64,000 bases of DNA from Konateibacter massiliensis (GCF_900184995.1 NZ_LT860099.1:1703931-1767930); one strand, 5' to 3'. Shown: positions 16,653-25,747, counted from the stretch's first letter. Numbers and translations are program-made. Notes: generated by a model not told the origin, from the letters alone.

Positions 16653-17900
16653 TTACTGCATATCACTGATTGCAGTTTCTGCTTGTGCCTGGTACTCTTT
16701 TGCTGCCTCCTGTACATCCTGACCCGATTTATTGACTGCCGCCAGAAGAGATTCGGAAGGTCCCCACATCACACTCATCTCCGGAACATTTGGCATCGGT
16801 TGAGCGGTTTCTGCCGTTCTCTTCATCGCAACTATCATTTCATCCTTTGCCACCTCTGTATAATCATAAGATATCTGGTTGGCAGGTGCACATCCTGATT
16901 CGAGTGCCAGTTCAATTCCTATCTGCGGTTTTGCAATCTCTCTTAATACTTTTCCCAGTGCATCCTTCTTATTTTCAGCGGCATATTTCATCACTCCTAT
17001 GCCCTGCACTCCCGAATACGGAGACAAAGCGTTGCCATTTGGCAATGTAAAATCGGATAATGATTTTATTCCAAGATTAATTTCCGCTTCCTTGATACCT
17101 GAAATCAACCAAGGTCCTCCGATAATTGCCGCTGCTTTTCCTTCATTAAACAGTGTTGTTACCGTATTGTAATCTCCGTCAGCCTCCAAGGCTGCAAATT
17201 TTTTATTATATTCAATTGCCTCTATTGTTTTTTCATCATCTAATCCCGGCTTAGACTGTTCATTTATAATGTATCCGCCAAATCCGTTGATAAACGGCGC
17301 AACATTATAAGCTGTGGAATGCTGGTTCACCAAAGCGTATGTTCCCGCCGAGGTATCCGTGTTGCTCTCCATATACTCGTAAAGCTCTTCGGTTGTAGAC
17401 GGTACTTCTCCTTGCCATAAATCTTTATTGTACAAAAACAGCAGTGTTTCAAAGTATACCGGCAAAAGATACTGTGTATCCTTGTAAACACCTGCCCGAA
17501 GTGTCATCGGAAGCATATCGGCATAATCGCTCTCGTCAAGTACATCCGTTATAGGTGCTAAAATCCCCATTTCAGCAAATGTACCCAGTGAGTCATGGGC
17601 ATACAGATACATATCCGGCCCGTTTGCCTCATCGTTTCCATATAACTTCATCTGATCGGTCAATCCGGTCTTTCTCTCAAATTTAACGGAAATACCCTCA
17701 CTGTTTAATGCTTCATTTACACCATCTTCCAATATCTCCATGATGGCATCATTTCCGTCATGCCAAACGACTACCTCCGTCTGACTATTACCGCTTTCTT
17801 GCGTTGTTGCTGCCGAAAGACTTTCTTTTTCACTCCCGCATCCGGCTAAACTCATTACAGCCATAGCCGCACTCAAAACCAATGCAATTTTTTTCTTCAT
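16653..17900 (-). CDS. Malto-oligosaccharide-binding lipoprotein (MalE-like)
   Basis: The 415-aa protein has a lipoprotein signal peptide with lipobox LAGC (Cys21). The mature part matches family-1 extracellular solute-binding proteins: the VVVWHDGNDAIMEILEDGV start, FEKKTG-like segment FERKTG, and the GKAAAIIGGPWLISGI motif near residues 252-267. Captures oligosaccharides outside the membrane and delivers them to the MalFG-type permeases downstream. Maltodextrin specificity is inferred from the flanking amylase and GH13_20 genes. It starts 40 bases after the amylase gene with no terminator between. Confidence 0.92.
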   Translation of the reverse strand: MKKKIALVLSAAMAVMSLAGCGSEKESLSAATTQESGNSQTEVVVWHDGNDAIMEILEDGVNEALNSEGISVKFERKTGLTDQMKLYGNDEANGPDMYLYAHDSLGTFAEMGILAPITDVLDESDYADMLPMTLRAGVYKDTQYLLPVYFETLLFLYNKDLWQGEVPSTTEELYEYMESNTDTSAGTYALVNQHSTAYNVAPFINGFGGYIINEQSKPGLDDEKTIEAIEYNKKFAALEADGDYNTVTTLFNEGKAAAIIGGPWLISGIKEAEINLGIKSLSDFTLPNGNALSPYSGVQGIGVMKYAAENKKDALGKVLREIAKPQIGIELALESGCAPANQISYDYTEVAKDEMIVAMKRTAETAQPMPNVPEMSVMWGPSESLLAAVNKSGQDVQEAAKEYQAQAETAISDMQ

Positions 17901-17940
17901 CTTTTTTCACCTTTCATTAAAATTCTTTCATCCTTAACTT

Positions 17941-19926
17941 TTACCAATCAATACTGATTTCTCCTACCCCTGATGAAGGTACGGTATAACTGTGATTATT
18001 ACCGCTTTGCCATACTACATTACCGGCTCCGTCCTTCTTGATTGCTTTAAACTCAATTTGTTTTCCTACCGGTAGAGATACTGTCAAATTCCAATTCGGG
18101 TAATTCGGGCAAGTTGCAGGTCCTACCGCCGCACTCGGACTCCAATTGCCAAGCTCTGCGCAGTTACCTGTAATATAAACGTTTTGTCCCCAAGTCGTCG
18201 TTGCATTTTTAATTGTAAATGTTACCGACACCGTTTCCGGATTCTCCGCCTCTTCATCTACCGCATAAATCTTAGCTTGATTACCTGCTAGGGTAATGCT
18301 CACCTTCTTATCTGCTGATACCGTAATCTTATCATTCGGATTCATAACATTTACCAGCGTAGTTCCCGGTGTAATACTGCTCTCGGCACGTATGGACATC
18401 GTCACGGTTTCCGTATCGGAAGAATTATGGAAGGCACAGATTAACTCCTGACCTTTATTTTCCCCGCTGTCCATCCTTCTGGAAAACGCATAAGTATGCG
18501 TCGCAGTCCACATTTCTCTCTGGGTTCCGTATCTCAGTGCCTCATATTCCTGTCTCAGCTCGTTCAAGTCTGCAATCAACTGATATGTATTTGTCGAAGT
18601 ATCAAAATAATCCTTTATTACATTGCCGTTTTCATCCTTTGTCACCATTGACCAGCGATTCCATGTATCGGCAATACCGCTGATTGACGCTCCATTGGCA
18701 TTTCCCCGGTTTTGCTCTGTTCCCTGAAAAACAACCGGAACTCCTCTTGCCGCAAATATAAAAGTCAGCGCATTGTGCAGCTTTGCAACATCGCCGCCTG
18801 CTTCGGTGAGAAAACGGTTTCTGTCATGGTTATCAATAAACGTAACCATTTCGTTTACATTTGTTCCGTAAAGATTATCCTGATCAAAAATTGACTGAAT
18901 TGAAATTTCGGAAGTATTATTAAAATTCTGTCCGTATGCAAAATCATTTACAATGGCTTGGAACAAAGGAAAATCAAGCATTCCTGTTTCTGCATCGTCC
19001 CCCACCCAGTCTTTTATAAAATCCACATCCATGTCAAAGTTTTCACCGAAGGTAGTTACCCCCAAGTATTCCTCAAGCTCATGAATATCGGATGGCTTCA
19101 TGCATTTCGCCGCATCAACTCTGGCTGCATCTGCTCCTGTATAGGTGAACCATTCTTTAATTGAGTCAAATACTGCCTGCTTTGCCTCCGGATTATCAAA
19201 GTCAATATCATCTAAGCCTCCCAAATCGCCTTCCTCCAGCATCTGAGTACTGGCACTTGTATGAGGATGCTCCAAATCAAAATTAATATCTCCTTTGTTG
19301 TGATACCATAAAACATTGTTAAACGGAGATGCCGGCTCTACCTGAGAACCTTCTTTCAGTCCCGTATTTGAAATATAATGAGCTGAGCTGCCGGTTCCCT
19401 GCAGGTAGTCTCCGATATGGTTTGGAACCACATCTAAAATTACCTTTATTTCATTATCATGGCAAACATCCACCAATTCCTTTAATTTTTCCTTACTCTC
19501 GTTCGGATCACTCGTTCCAAAGTATCGGCTGGCACGATTTGGATCATAGACATTGTAGCCATGATAGGCAGTTGGCCATTGCTTTCCGCTTGAATCCGGA
19601 ACTCCCCATAGCTGCGGATCGGATACAGGAGATATCCAAATTGCAGTGTATCCCATATCTTTTATGTAGGAAATTTTATCTATGATACCCTGCCAATCAC
19701 CCCCATGCATGTATCGAAAATCATCCTGCGAATTTTCCGTATAGCGAAAAGCCTCACCTGTTGCATTATTTGATGAATCTCCGTCATAAAAACGATCTAC
19801 CATAATCTGATAAATTGACTCCCCCTGAAGACTATCTGCTGCATTGACCTTCATCTGAGGCAATAACGTTAATGTCATGACAATACAAAGAAATAAACTT
19901 CCTGATTTTTTCATTAATTTTTTCAA
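17941..19926 (-). CDS. Secreted alpha-amylase with C-terminal CBM20 starch-binding domain
   Basis: The 661-aa enzyme begins with a signal peptide (residues 1-29, ending VNAA). The GH13 domain has ILDVVPNH (163-170), GADAARVDAAK with nucleophile Asp271, FGENFD with Glu295, and FIDNHD with Asp368; the layout resembles CGTase-like GH13_2 enzymes. A beta-domain follows, then a CBM20 (about 565-661) with NVYITGNCAELGNWSPS. The start is TTG at 19926, nine bases after AGAGGG; the next ATG is too far from the site. It is the first gene of the operon and is preceded by a promoter with an operator-like palindrome. Confidence 0.93.
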   Translation of the reverse strand: MKKLMKKSGSLFLCIVMTLTLLPQMKVNAADSLQGESIYQIMVDRFYDGDSSNNATGEAFRYTENSQDDFRYMHGGDWQGIIDKISYIKDMGYTAIWISPVSDPQLWGVPDSSGKQWPTAYHGYNVYDPNRASRYFGTSDPNESKEKLKELVDVCHDNEIKVILDVVPNHIGDYLQGTGSSAHYISNTGLKEGSQVEPASPFNNVLWYHNKGDINFDLEHPHTSASTQMLEEGDLGGLDDIDFDNPEAKQAVFDSIKEWFTYTGADAARVDAAKCMKPSDIHELEEYLGVTTFGENFDMDVDFIKDWVGDDAETGMLDFPLFQAIVNDFAYGQNFNNTSEISIQSIFDQDNLYGTNVNEMVTFIDNHDRNRFLTEAGGDVAKLHNALTFIFAARGVPVVFQGTEQNRGNANGASISGIADTWNRWSMVTKDENGNVIKDYFDTSTNTYQLIADLNELRQEYEALRYGTQREMWTATHTYAFSRRMDSGENKGQELICAFHNSSDTETVTMSIRAESSITPGTTLVNVMNPNDKITVSADKKVSITLAGNQAKIYAVDEEAENPETVSVTFTIKNATTTWGQNVYITGNCAELGNWSPSAAVGPATCPNYPNWNLTVSLPVGKQIEFKAIKKDGAGNVVWQSGNNHSYTVPSSGVGEISIDW

Positions 19927-19978
19927 CTCTTATCCCTCTCCTTCTCATAAGAAAATCATAGGTTTACTTTTTTTCTTA

Positions 19979-20028
19979 AAACACCGGTATTTATATGCAA
20001 ATTATAACAATAAATCACTCCGTAGCAA
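19979..20028 (-). promoter_or_regulatory. Amylase-operon promoter with LacI-type operator at the start site
   Basis: On the minus strand TTGCTA (20028-20023), a 16-base spacer and TATAAT (20006-20001) form a good promoter. Immediately downstream, at about +1 to +20, lies AAACACCGGTATTT (19979-19992), a CpG-centred near-palindrome with two mismatched positions. This is the classic place for repression by the divergent LacI protein. The assignment of operator to that protein is inferred. Confidence 0.65.
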
Positions 20029-20111
20029 ATGTTTTCTATACATATTGCTTGATTTTTTTAGGTAATCGTTATACTATACCCATAAGAATTGAAGAGAGAA
20101 AGGGATTTCAT

Positions 20112-21131
20112 ATGGCTGTTACGATAAAAGATGTTGCAAAGGAAGCCGGGGTTTCCGCTGCAACGGTTTCGAAGATACTAAACAATAAGCCTTATATTTC
20201 AGAACAGACAAGACGGCATGTAAAAGAAGTGATGGAACGGCTTGACTATCATCCGAATGCACAAGCCAGCAATTTTAAGCATAAACGTTCGAATAACATT
20301 ATATTTCTTGCAGTCACCGAATTACATACGGCTTTCCATAATCCTCATATGTTCGAAATACTATGCGGTGCGGAAAGCGTAATAAGAAAAAAGAATTATA
20401 ATTTATCTTTTGTCGGTGTCTCAAGTCAAGAGGAGGCTTATACTACCATAAGAGAAATTGTAGGACGAAATACGGCGGACGGATTGCTGATACATGGTTC
20501 TGCGACGTCAAGACAATTGGTGGAATTCTTTGTGAAAAATAATTTTCCTCATATTATTATCGGAAGACCTCCTTTTGCCAGTACCTCCTGCTGGATTGAT
20601 ATAAACAATCGAGTGTCCGGGCAAATGGCAATGGAATATTTAGAAGAGTGCGGATATTCAAAAATTGCCTTTATAGGAGGTCCTAAAAGTGATGAAATAT
20701 CAAGGCACCGGCTGCAAGGCTTTGTATCCTATATGAACATCAACGGCCTTTCCATAGAGGATGAATTTATTAAATACGGAAAATATACAAAGGAAAGCGG
20801 ATTTTCTATGATGGAAGAACTGTTGCGCTATCCTTCTCTTCCGGATGCTATTATATGCGAAAACAATCAAATTGCAATGGGGGCGGTTAAGGCTATCACA
20901 AAAAATAATTTGTCTATACCAGAGGATATCGGTCTTATTACGTTTGATGACTATCCCTTATCGCAAATTATAGACCCGCCTCTGACAGTCATTGATATCG
21001 ATGTCTATGAGATGGGCAATCAGGCGGCGGACATACTGCTTCGCAAGATTAAAAATCCTGCTCTCCAGGTGCAGTCTTTTACTACGCTTCCCAGACTGAT
21101 TGTCCGTTCTTCCACCATGAAAAAAGTGTGA
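20112..21131 (+). CDS. LacI-family regulator of the first starch operon
   Basis: The 339-aa protein has an N-terminal LacI helix-turn-helix (VTIKDVAKEAGVSAATVSKI, residues 3-22, then LNNKPYI) and a periplasmic-binding-protein-like effector domain. The start at 20112 follows AAAGGGA and begins with the canonical sequence; the frame open from 19995 is read-through of the promoter region. It is divergent from the amylase operon, so it probably senses a maltose-type sugar and represses that operon. The stop codon lies inside the first stem of an intergenic repeat. Confidence 0.93.
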   Translation: MAVTIKDVAKEAGVSAATVSKILNNKPYISEQTRRHVKEVMERLDYHPNAQASNFKHKRSNNIIFLAVTELHTAFHNPHMFEILCGAESVIRKKNYNLSFVGVSSQEEAYTTIREIVGRNTADGLLIHGSATSRQLVEFFVKNNFPHIIIGRPPFASTSCWIDINNRVSGQMAMEYLEECGYSKIAFIGGPKSDEISRHRLQGFVSYMNINGLSIEDEFIKYGKYTKESGFSMMEELLRYPSLPDAIICENNQIAMGAVKAITKNNLSIPEDIGLITFDDYPLSQIIDPPLTVIDIDVYEMGNQAADILLRKIKNPALQVQSFTTLPRLIVRSSTMKKV

Positions 21132-21199
21132 GCTGTGCTCACACTTTCTTGATGGGTTGCGTAGTGACATCTTCCGCTTGCATTCGTGCGCATAAGCAG
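21123..21199 (+). repeat. Structured intergenic repeat, class I, copy A (3' truncated)
   Basis: First stem AAAGTGTGAGC/GCTCACACTTT (21123-21133, 21137-21147) has arms identical to those of copy B. Central stem GTTGC-GTA-GTGAC (21156-21168) pairs with two G-U. ACATCTTCCG and GTGCGCATAA follow. The second long hairpin seen in other copies is missing; the merR gene ends there. The first stem overlaps the lacI stop codon. Confidence 0.6.
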
Positions 21200-21200
21200 T

Positions 21201-22169
21201 TTATTTTCTCTTGATCGGAATTAATAAGTCTAACTGTATAAAGTCACTTATTTCGCCATTATAAAGAGAAAAGGCGTTAATATGTTCCTCCAGACACCCT
21301 CCCATTTCAAGGGGTTCTCTCCAGTCAATGTCGTATTCTTTTGAAGCCTTCATTTGATCCATAAATAACTTCCATTCATGAAAATCTCCCATTTTAATGC
21401 AATGAGCCGCGTATAATCCGCCTTCAAATTCCTTTTTAACAAGTGGCAGCTTAACATCCATTTCCTTAGGCACCGATACCCAGAACTCATATCCATAGTT
21501 CTCACATTCCTCATTTGGTGACGGATTATTAAATCCATAAACTCGAAAATCAGGCTTAACAACTGTCAAGTTGTTCTCTTTGATAAATGCAGCTAATCGA
21601 TTGCCGGATTCCTCTTCCGGATTTTCACCGATATACTGACTTGCTGCTACCGTAGTTGGCGGAAGATATAAGATTCTGATATCCATCTTGCTTTCAATCT
21701 TCTCATTTGCGTTATTGAGTGCGGACATTGCACACTCCTCCTTTAAACTAGATTTTGGAAGAAGAAGAGTATTTGTAATTTCTATCAAGTCCTGATCTTT
21801 TATTATATCCAAACGTATATGTTTTTCCAGGCTTGCATTAAGTCTTATTGTAAAGGCATTTAATATATCACGTACAATTTTAAGTGCATGGATGTCTTCA
21901 TCCAGTTCCGCCATCTTTTGGAGTAAAATACGCAATGTCTCTTGCTGGCAATCATCGTTAAGTATGACTGCAATCTGCTTTAAAGGGATATGGAGCTTTC
22001 GCAAAATAATAATCTGCTGTAATCGGCTGATTGCAGTTTCATCATAAACCCTATATGCGTAATCCTCTTTCTTTGCACTTTCTATCAAGCCTATTTTTTC
22101 ATAATACCTTAACATACGCGTTGATATATGAAACACTTTTGATACTTCAGATACAGTCATCAATTCCAT
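21201..22169 (-). CDS. MerR-family regulator with GyrI-like effector-binding domain
   Basis: The 322-aa protein starts with a MerR winged helix (SEVSKVFHISTRMLRYYEKIGLI, residues 7-29, then YRVYDETAISRLQQI), a coiled-coil linker (about 75-120), and a C-terminal GyrI/BmrR-type domain (about 165-320) ending with IDWREPLEMGGC and I-Q-L-D-L-L-I-P-I. This matches multidrug-sensing activators such as BmrR. AGGAGATG precedes the ATG. It follows the phosphotransferase gene by 43 bases, so it may regulate that gene or itself. The ligand is unknown. Confidence 0.87.
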   Translation of the reverse strand: MELMTVSEVSKVFHISTRMLRYYEKIGLIESAKKEDYAYRVYDETAISRLQQIIILRKLHIPLKQIAVILNDDCQQETLRILLQKMAELDEDIHALKIVRDILNAFTIRLNASLEKHIRLDIIKDQDLIEITNTLLLPKSSLKEECAMSALNNANEKIESKMDIRILYLPPTTVAASQYIGENPEEESGNRLAAFIKENNLTVVKPDFRVYGFNNPSPNEECENYGYEFWVSVPKEMDVKLPLVKKEFEGGLYAAHCIKMGDFHEWKLFMDQMKASKEYDIDWREPLEMGGCLEEHINAFSLYNGEISDFIQLDLLIPIKRK

Positions 22170-22212
22170 TTACTCATCTCCTTTAAACTGATTGTAAAGG
22201 GCGACACAGTGT

Positions 22213-22950
22213 TCAAGTCAATACATTATTAAATAATATAAGCTGATTGATTTTCTCGCTGCTTCGTTCCGATAGCCGATGAAGCGCCATGACATAAATC
22301 GCCTTTTGCAAATCTGTTGTATCAAACTCACCATGTGCTTTTATCATATTTAAATATTTTTTAGACAACCGATTTGCATATTCGTACAAGATAACATAGG
22401 TCCTTGCAAAATCATAAATCGGATTACCAATTTTAGCATTTACCCAGTCAATGATACAATAGCCGTCTTCTGTATACATCAGATTTAGAAAATGATAATC
22501 AAGATGGCAAAGAATATCATCGTCAGCTATATCTGATATATATTCGATGGCACGCTCTTTTTGAGCGTCCTCCACGTTAAGCATTTCTATCGACTTCAAC
22601 AAAAATGGATTAAGTCTCGGCAAATTCGTAACCCCTTTTTGATGAATTTTAAAAAAAATAGAAAATAAATCTTCAAGACCATTTTTATACTTTTCTTTAC
22701 GAACTCTATCCGCAAGTGTTATTCCACTTATATAATCCATTTTTATGCTATGAGAAATTTCAGATGAATAATATTTAACCGTTGGCAGCCTTAGTTGATT
22801 GATTGTAGTTTGAATTTTCATTTCATATGCAATCCAATCCTCTGGATAGTCTTTATCAAAGCACTTATAGGCAAAACCATTCCAAAGATACACCTTAGCC
22901 ATTTTACCTTGTCCAATTAATACTCTTTCTTTTTTAAATTGTTGTTCCAT
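22213..22950 (-). CDS. Aminoglycoside phosphotransferase/choline kinase-family protein
   Basis: The 245-aa protein has a kinase-like fold: LIGQGKMAKVYLW (residues 12-24, nucleotide loop), YKCFDKDY with a candidate ATP-binding Lys, the catalytic loop CHLDYHFLNLMY near residues 149-160 (HxDxxxxN), and IIDWVNAKIGNPIYDFAR near 167-184 supplying the metal-binding Asp. Many relatives phosphorylate antibiotics, others choline, homoserine or unknown small molecules. A multidrug-sensing MerR gene directly downstream makes drug modification possible but not shown. GGGGGGA precedes the ATG. Confidence 0.83.
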   Translation of the reverse strand: MEQQFKKERVLIGQGKMAKVYLWNGFAYKCFDKDYPEDWIAYEMKIQTTINQLRLPTVKYYSSEISHSIKMDYISGITLADRVRKEKYKNGLEDLFSIFFKIHQKGVTNLPRLNPFLLKSIEMLNVEDAQKERAIEYISDIADDDILCHLDYHFLNLMYTEDGYCIIDWVNAKIGNPIYDFARTYVILYEYANRLSKKYLNMIKAHGEFDTTDLQKAIYVMALHRLSERSSEKINQLILFNNVLT

Positions 22951-22979
22951 AGTCCCCCCTCAAATACCATCTTCCCATC

Positions 22980-23034
22980 ATAGAAAACAGATAGGGTAAT
23001 CGCACTAAGTGAGGCTGCCCTATCTGTTTTCTAT
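22980..23034 (-). terminator. Terminator after the amino-acid ABC transporter operon
   Basis: ATAGAAAACAGATAGGG (22980-22996) pairs perfectly over 17 bases with CCCTATCTGTTTTCTAT (23018-23034); the loop holds a small CAC/GTG stem. It follows the ATPase stop by 5 bases. T-run quality is only moderate (CTGTTTTCTAT inside the arm). Confidence 0.65.
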
Positions 23035-23039
23035 CAAAA

Positions 23040-23771
23040 TTATAATACCTTATTCAAAAAGTCAATTGTACGTGCATTTTTCGGATTACTGAATATATCT
23101 GCAGGTTTTCCTTCTTCCACAATATAGCCGCCGTCCATAAATATTACACGGTCGGAAACCTCTCTGGCAAATCCCATCTCATGTGTCACAACTACCATCG
23201 TCATTCCGTCTACTGCAAGCTGCTTCATAACCTCAAGCACTTCTCCGACCATTTCCGGGTCCAAGGCACTTGTCGGTTCGTCAAAGAGCATAATATCAGG
23301 ATTCATCGCCAAAGCTCTTGCTATTGCAACACGCTGCTTTTGACCTCCCGATAACTTGGACGGATATACATCTGCCTTATCCTCTAAGCCTACTCGCTTT
23401 AGAAGCTCAAAACCTCTCTGTTTTGCCTCTTCCTTGCTGTACTTCTTAAGCTCCACCGGAGCCAGCATGATATTCTGGATTACTGTGAGATTGGGGAAAA
23501 GATTAAAGTGTTGGAATACCATTCCGATGTTTTCCCTCACCTTATTAATATCCGTCTGCTTGCTCGTGACATCAAATCCATCCACAATAACCGTGCCGCC
23601 TGTAATTTTCTCCAAACGGTTTAAGCATCTTAAAAATGTACTTTTTCCGGAGCCGGAAGGTCCAATCAGGCATACTACCTCACCTTCTTGTATCTCGACA
23701 TCCATGCCCTTTAAAACATCTAAATGACCAAAGCTTTTTACAAGCCCTTTTACACTGATTTTACTTGCCAT
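23040..23771 (-). CDS. Polar amino-acid ABC transporter ATP-binding protein (GlnQ type)
   Basis: The 243-aa ATPase powers the import system encoded with it. Walker [10 protein letters not shown] is at residues 33-41, the Q-loop in [14 protein letters not shown], the ABC signature [15 protein letters not shown] at about 139-153, Walker [15 protein letters not shown], and the H-loop [13 protein letters not shown]. This is typical of the glutamine/cystine/polar amino-acid subfamily. It overlaps the permease gene by 11 bases, with GAGGAGG inside that gene's end. Confidence 0.95.
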   Translation of the reverse strand: MASKISVKGLVKSFGHLDVLKGMDVEIQEGEVVCLIGPSGSGKSTFLRCLNRLEKITGGTVIVDGFDVTSKQTDINKVRENIGMVFQHFNLFPNLTVIQNIMLAPVELKKYSKEEAKQRGFELLKRVGLEDKADVYPSKLSGGQKQRVAIARALAMNPDIMLFDEPTSALDPEMVGEVLEVMKQLAVDGMTMVVVTHEMGFAREVSDRVIFMDGGYIVEEGKPADIFSNPKNARTIDFLNKVL

Positions 23772-24417
23772 ATGACATCCTCCTCTCCAAAGCCTTCGCT
23801 ATTTTAGAAAGAGTTGTTATCACAATTAAATACATAATTGCAATAACTCCCCACATTTTGAAAACTTCAAAGTTTCTGGCAATAATGATACTTCCCGTTT
23901 TGGTAAGTTCCGGGAATCCGATAACCGATAAAATGGAGGTATCCTTCAGCGTAATGATAAACTGATTGATAATCGACGGTATCATGACTCTGATTGCCTG
24001 TGGAAGCACAACCTTCCGCATGGAAACTCCGTAAGGAAGTCCGAGACTTCTCGCTGCTTCCATCTGTCCCTTATCAATCGACTGAATACCCGCTCTTACA
24101 ATTTCCGCCATGTAGGCACCTGCATTTAAGCTCAATGCGATAATACCTGCCACCAAAGCATTCAGCTTGATTCCCGTTGCCATCGGGATACCAAAATAAA
24201 TGAAAAATGCTAAAACGATAAGCGGAACGCCTCGCACTAGATCTATGTAGATATTGGCAATGACATGCATCCACTTCTTTTTGGATACGTTCAGCATACC
24301 AAAAAACAAACCAATCAAAGACGCAAATATCAGAGATAAAAATGTAAGTTCAAGAGTGTTTCCCATCGCCGACAGCAAGGTTACATAATTCTCTTTCAGT
24401 AATTCTATTATTGACAT
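23761..24417 (-). CDS. Amino-acid ABC transporter permease (HisM/GlnP type)
   Basis: The 218-aa membrane protein has four to five transmembrane segments and the family's EAA motif, [20 protein letters not shown] near residues 122-141. [16 protein letters not shown] near 62-77 is the other hallmark. Such permeases act as homodimers with the ATPase and binding protein encoded on either side. Confidence 0.95.
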   Translation of the reverse strand: MSIIELLKENYVTLLSAMGNTLELTFLSLIFASLIGLFFGMLNVSKKKWMHVIANIYIDLVRGVPLIVLAFFIYFGIPMATGIKLNALVAGIIALSLNAGAYMAEIVRAGIQSIDKGQMEAARSLGLPYGVSMRKVVLPQAIRVMIPSIINQFIITLKDTSILSVIGFPELTKTGSIIIARNFEVFKMWGVIAIMYLIVITTLSKIAKALERRMSYGK

Positions 24418-24493
24418 ATCTTACCCACTTTCTTTCATATCAACATGAAACACATGACCTTTTGACCTTGGTATCATATAAATATACTTAAGT

Positions 24494-24523
24494 GATAACA
24501 CGTATGTCTCCACACGTGTTATC
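24494..24523 (-). other. Intra-operon hairpin downstream of the amino-acid binding-protein gene
   Basis: GATAACACGT and ACGTGTTATC form a perfect 10-bp stem with a 10-base loop, without a T-run. It stands between the binding-protein and permease genes, as do the stems in both sugar transporter operons, and probably acts as an mRNA 3'-stabiliser or partial attenuator. Confidence 0.6.
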
Positions 24524-24549
24524 CATTTAAATATAATTACATTCGCATA

Positions 24550-25338
24550 TTACTTCGTATACTTATCAATAATTGCGTCGTAAGTTCCGTCTGCCTTTAT
24601 GTTCTCAAGACCCTTGTTGAACATTTCAAGAAGCTCTGCATTCTCTCCTTTTTTAACGGCAAAGCCATAGGAGCTTCCTGCTTCTCTGATGTCGCCCGGC
24701 ATCTCAAGCTTCGCACCCTGCTGGATGTTGTAAGCCATTACCGGATAATCCTCAAAGCATGCCACTGTATTTCCTACAATAACATCCTGATACATGGTCG
24801 GTGAATCAGAAAACTCTGTAATCTCAAAGCCGTACTGATCTGCGATTGATTTTGCAAAGTCAGCACCGTTTGTACCTGTTTTTACCGCCACCTTCTTGCC
24901 TGATAAATCCTCATAGGAAGCCACGTCTGATCCCTGTGCCACACCCATGGTTACATCCGCCTCATAATAAGGGGTTGAAAAATCATAGGTATTTTTTCTT
25001 TTATCTGTAATTGACATTCCGGCAATAACACCGTCAGCCTGTCCGGCCTCCACTGCAAGGATTGCCGCGTCAAAGCCTAATGAATTTATTTCATACTCAA
25101 AGCCCTGGTCCTTCGCAATCGCTTCCAAAATATCCATGTCAATTCCCACAAAATTATTGCTTGCATCCGTAAATTCAAACGGTGCAAATACGGTATCCGT
25201 AGCAATCGTATACTTTTTTGCTGCTGCATCACTTCCCTCAGCCGCAGTTCCTTCCTTTGTCCCACCGGAACACGCTGCTGCTGTAACTGCTAATGCAAGC
25301 GTTGTCACCAGTACCAATGCCTTTTTTAATTTTTTCAT
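24550..25338 (-). CDS. Amino-acid-binding lipoprotein of the ABC transporter
   Basis: The 262-aa protein has a lipoprotein signal (TAAAC, Cys23) and a family-3 solute-binding domain: KKYTIATDTVFAPFEF at residues 41-56, GIDMDILEAIAKDQGFE, GMSITDKRKNTYDFSTPYYE near 106-125. It should bind a polar amino acid outside the membrane; which one cannot be read. AAGGAGG precedes the ATG. Only 32 bases separate it from the 3' end of RNase P RNA, with no terminator or room for a separate promoter. Confidence 0.93.
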   Translation of the reverse strand: MKKLKKALVLVTTLALAVTAAACSGGTKEGTAAEGSDAAAKKYTIATDTVFAPFEFTDASNNFVGIDMDILEAIAKDQGFEYEINSLGFDAAILAVEAGQADGVIAGMSITDKRKNTYDFSTPYYEADVTMGVAQGSDVASYEDLSGKKVAVKTGTNGADFAKSIADQYGFEITEFSDSPTMYQDVIVGNTVACFEDYPVMAYNIQQGAKLEMPGDIREAGSSYGFAVKKGENAELLEMFNKGLENIKADGTYDAIIDKYTK

Positions 25339-25370
25339 ATTTCTTCCTCCTTCTGTTTTCTTTTTATGTA

Positions 25371-25708
25371 AGCAGGACTATAAGCCGGGTCATGTCGTGA
25401 ATGATCATCTATCTAGAATCTATGTTGCCATAGATTTCAAGCGACCTACCTAAAGCCAGCGGGCAACTGTATGCTTATATTCGGTCTTGCTTCGGATGGG
25501 GTTTACATATGCCTGTCTTGTTACCAAGCCAGCGGTAGTCTCTTACACTGCCCTTCCAACCTTACCGGTTAAACCGGCGGTATATTTCTGTTGCACTATC
25601 CTTGGAGTCACCTCCACCGGACGTTATCCGGCATCCTGCCCTATGAAGCCCGGACTTTCCTCACCTGCGGTCTTTCGACACTTGCAGCCGCGATCATCCA
25701 TCCTACTT
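25371..25708 (-). ncRNA. rnpB: RNase P RNA (class A)
   Basis: The minus strand carries the conserved RNase P core: GAGGAAAGTCCGGGCTTCAT near the 5' side, ATAGTGCAACAGAAATATACCG, GGTAAGGTTGGAAGGGC, AACCCCATCCGAAGCAAGACC and, near the 3' end, GACATGACCCGGCTTATAG. The first GTAGGA and last TCCTGC bases pair to close the molecule. The RNA cleaves the 5' leader of pre-tRNAs. Ends are estimated to within a few bases. Confidence 0.95.
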
Positions 25709-25718
25709 ACAAAAAAAT

Positions 25719-25747
25719 ATTTTAACATACCGAAGGTTTTTACACAA
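25719..25747 (-). promoter_or_regulatory. Promoter of rnpB
   Basis: TTGTGT (25747-25742), a 17-base spacer and TAAAAT (25724-25719) place the start about 10 bases before the RNase P RNA 5' end. It may also drive the amino-acid transporter genes behind rnpB. Confidence 0.65.

Noticed and set aside
25136-25453. Plus-strand frame of 105 codons over the binding-protein gene and rnpB
   Set aside because: It overlaps the antisense of both the signal peptide of the binding protein and the conserved 3' part of RNase P RNA.
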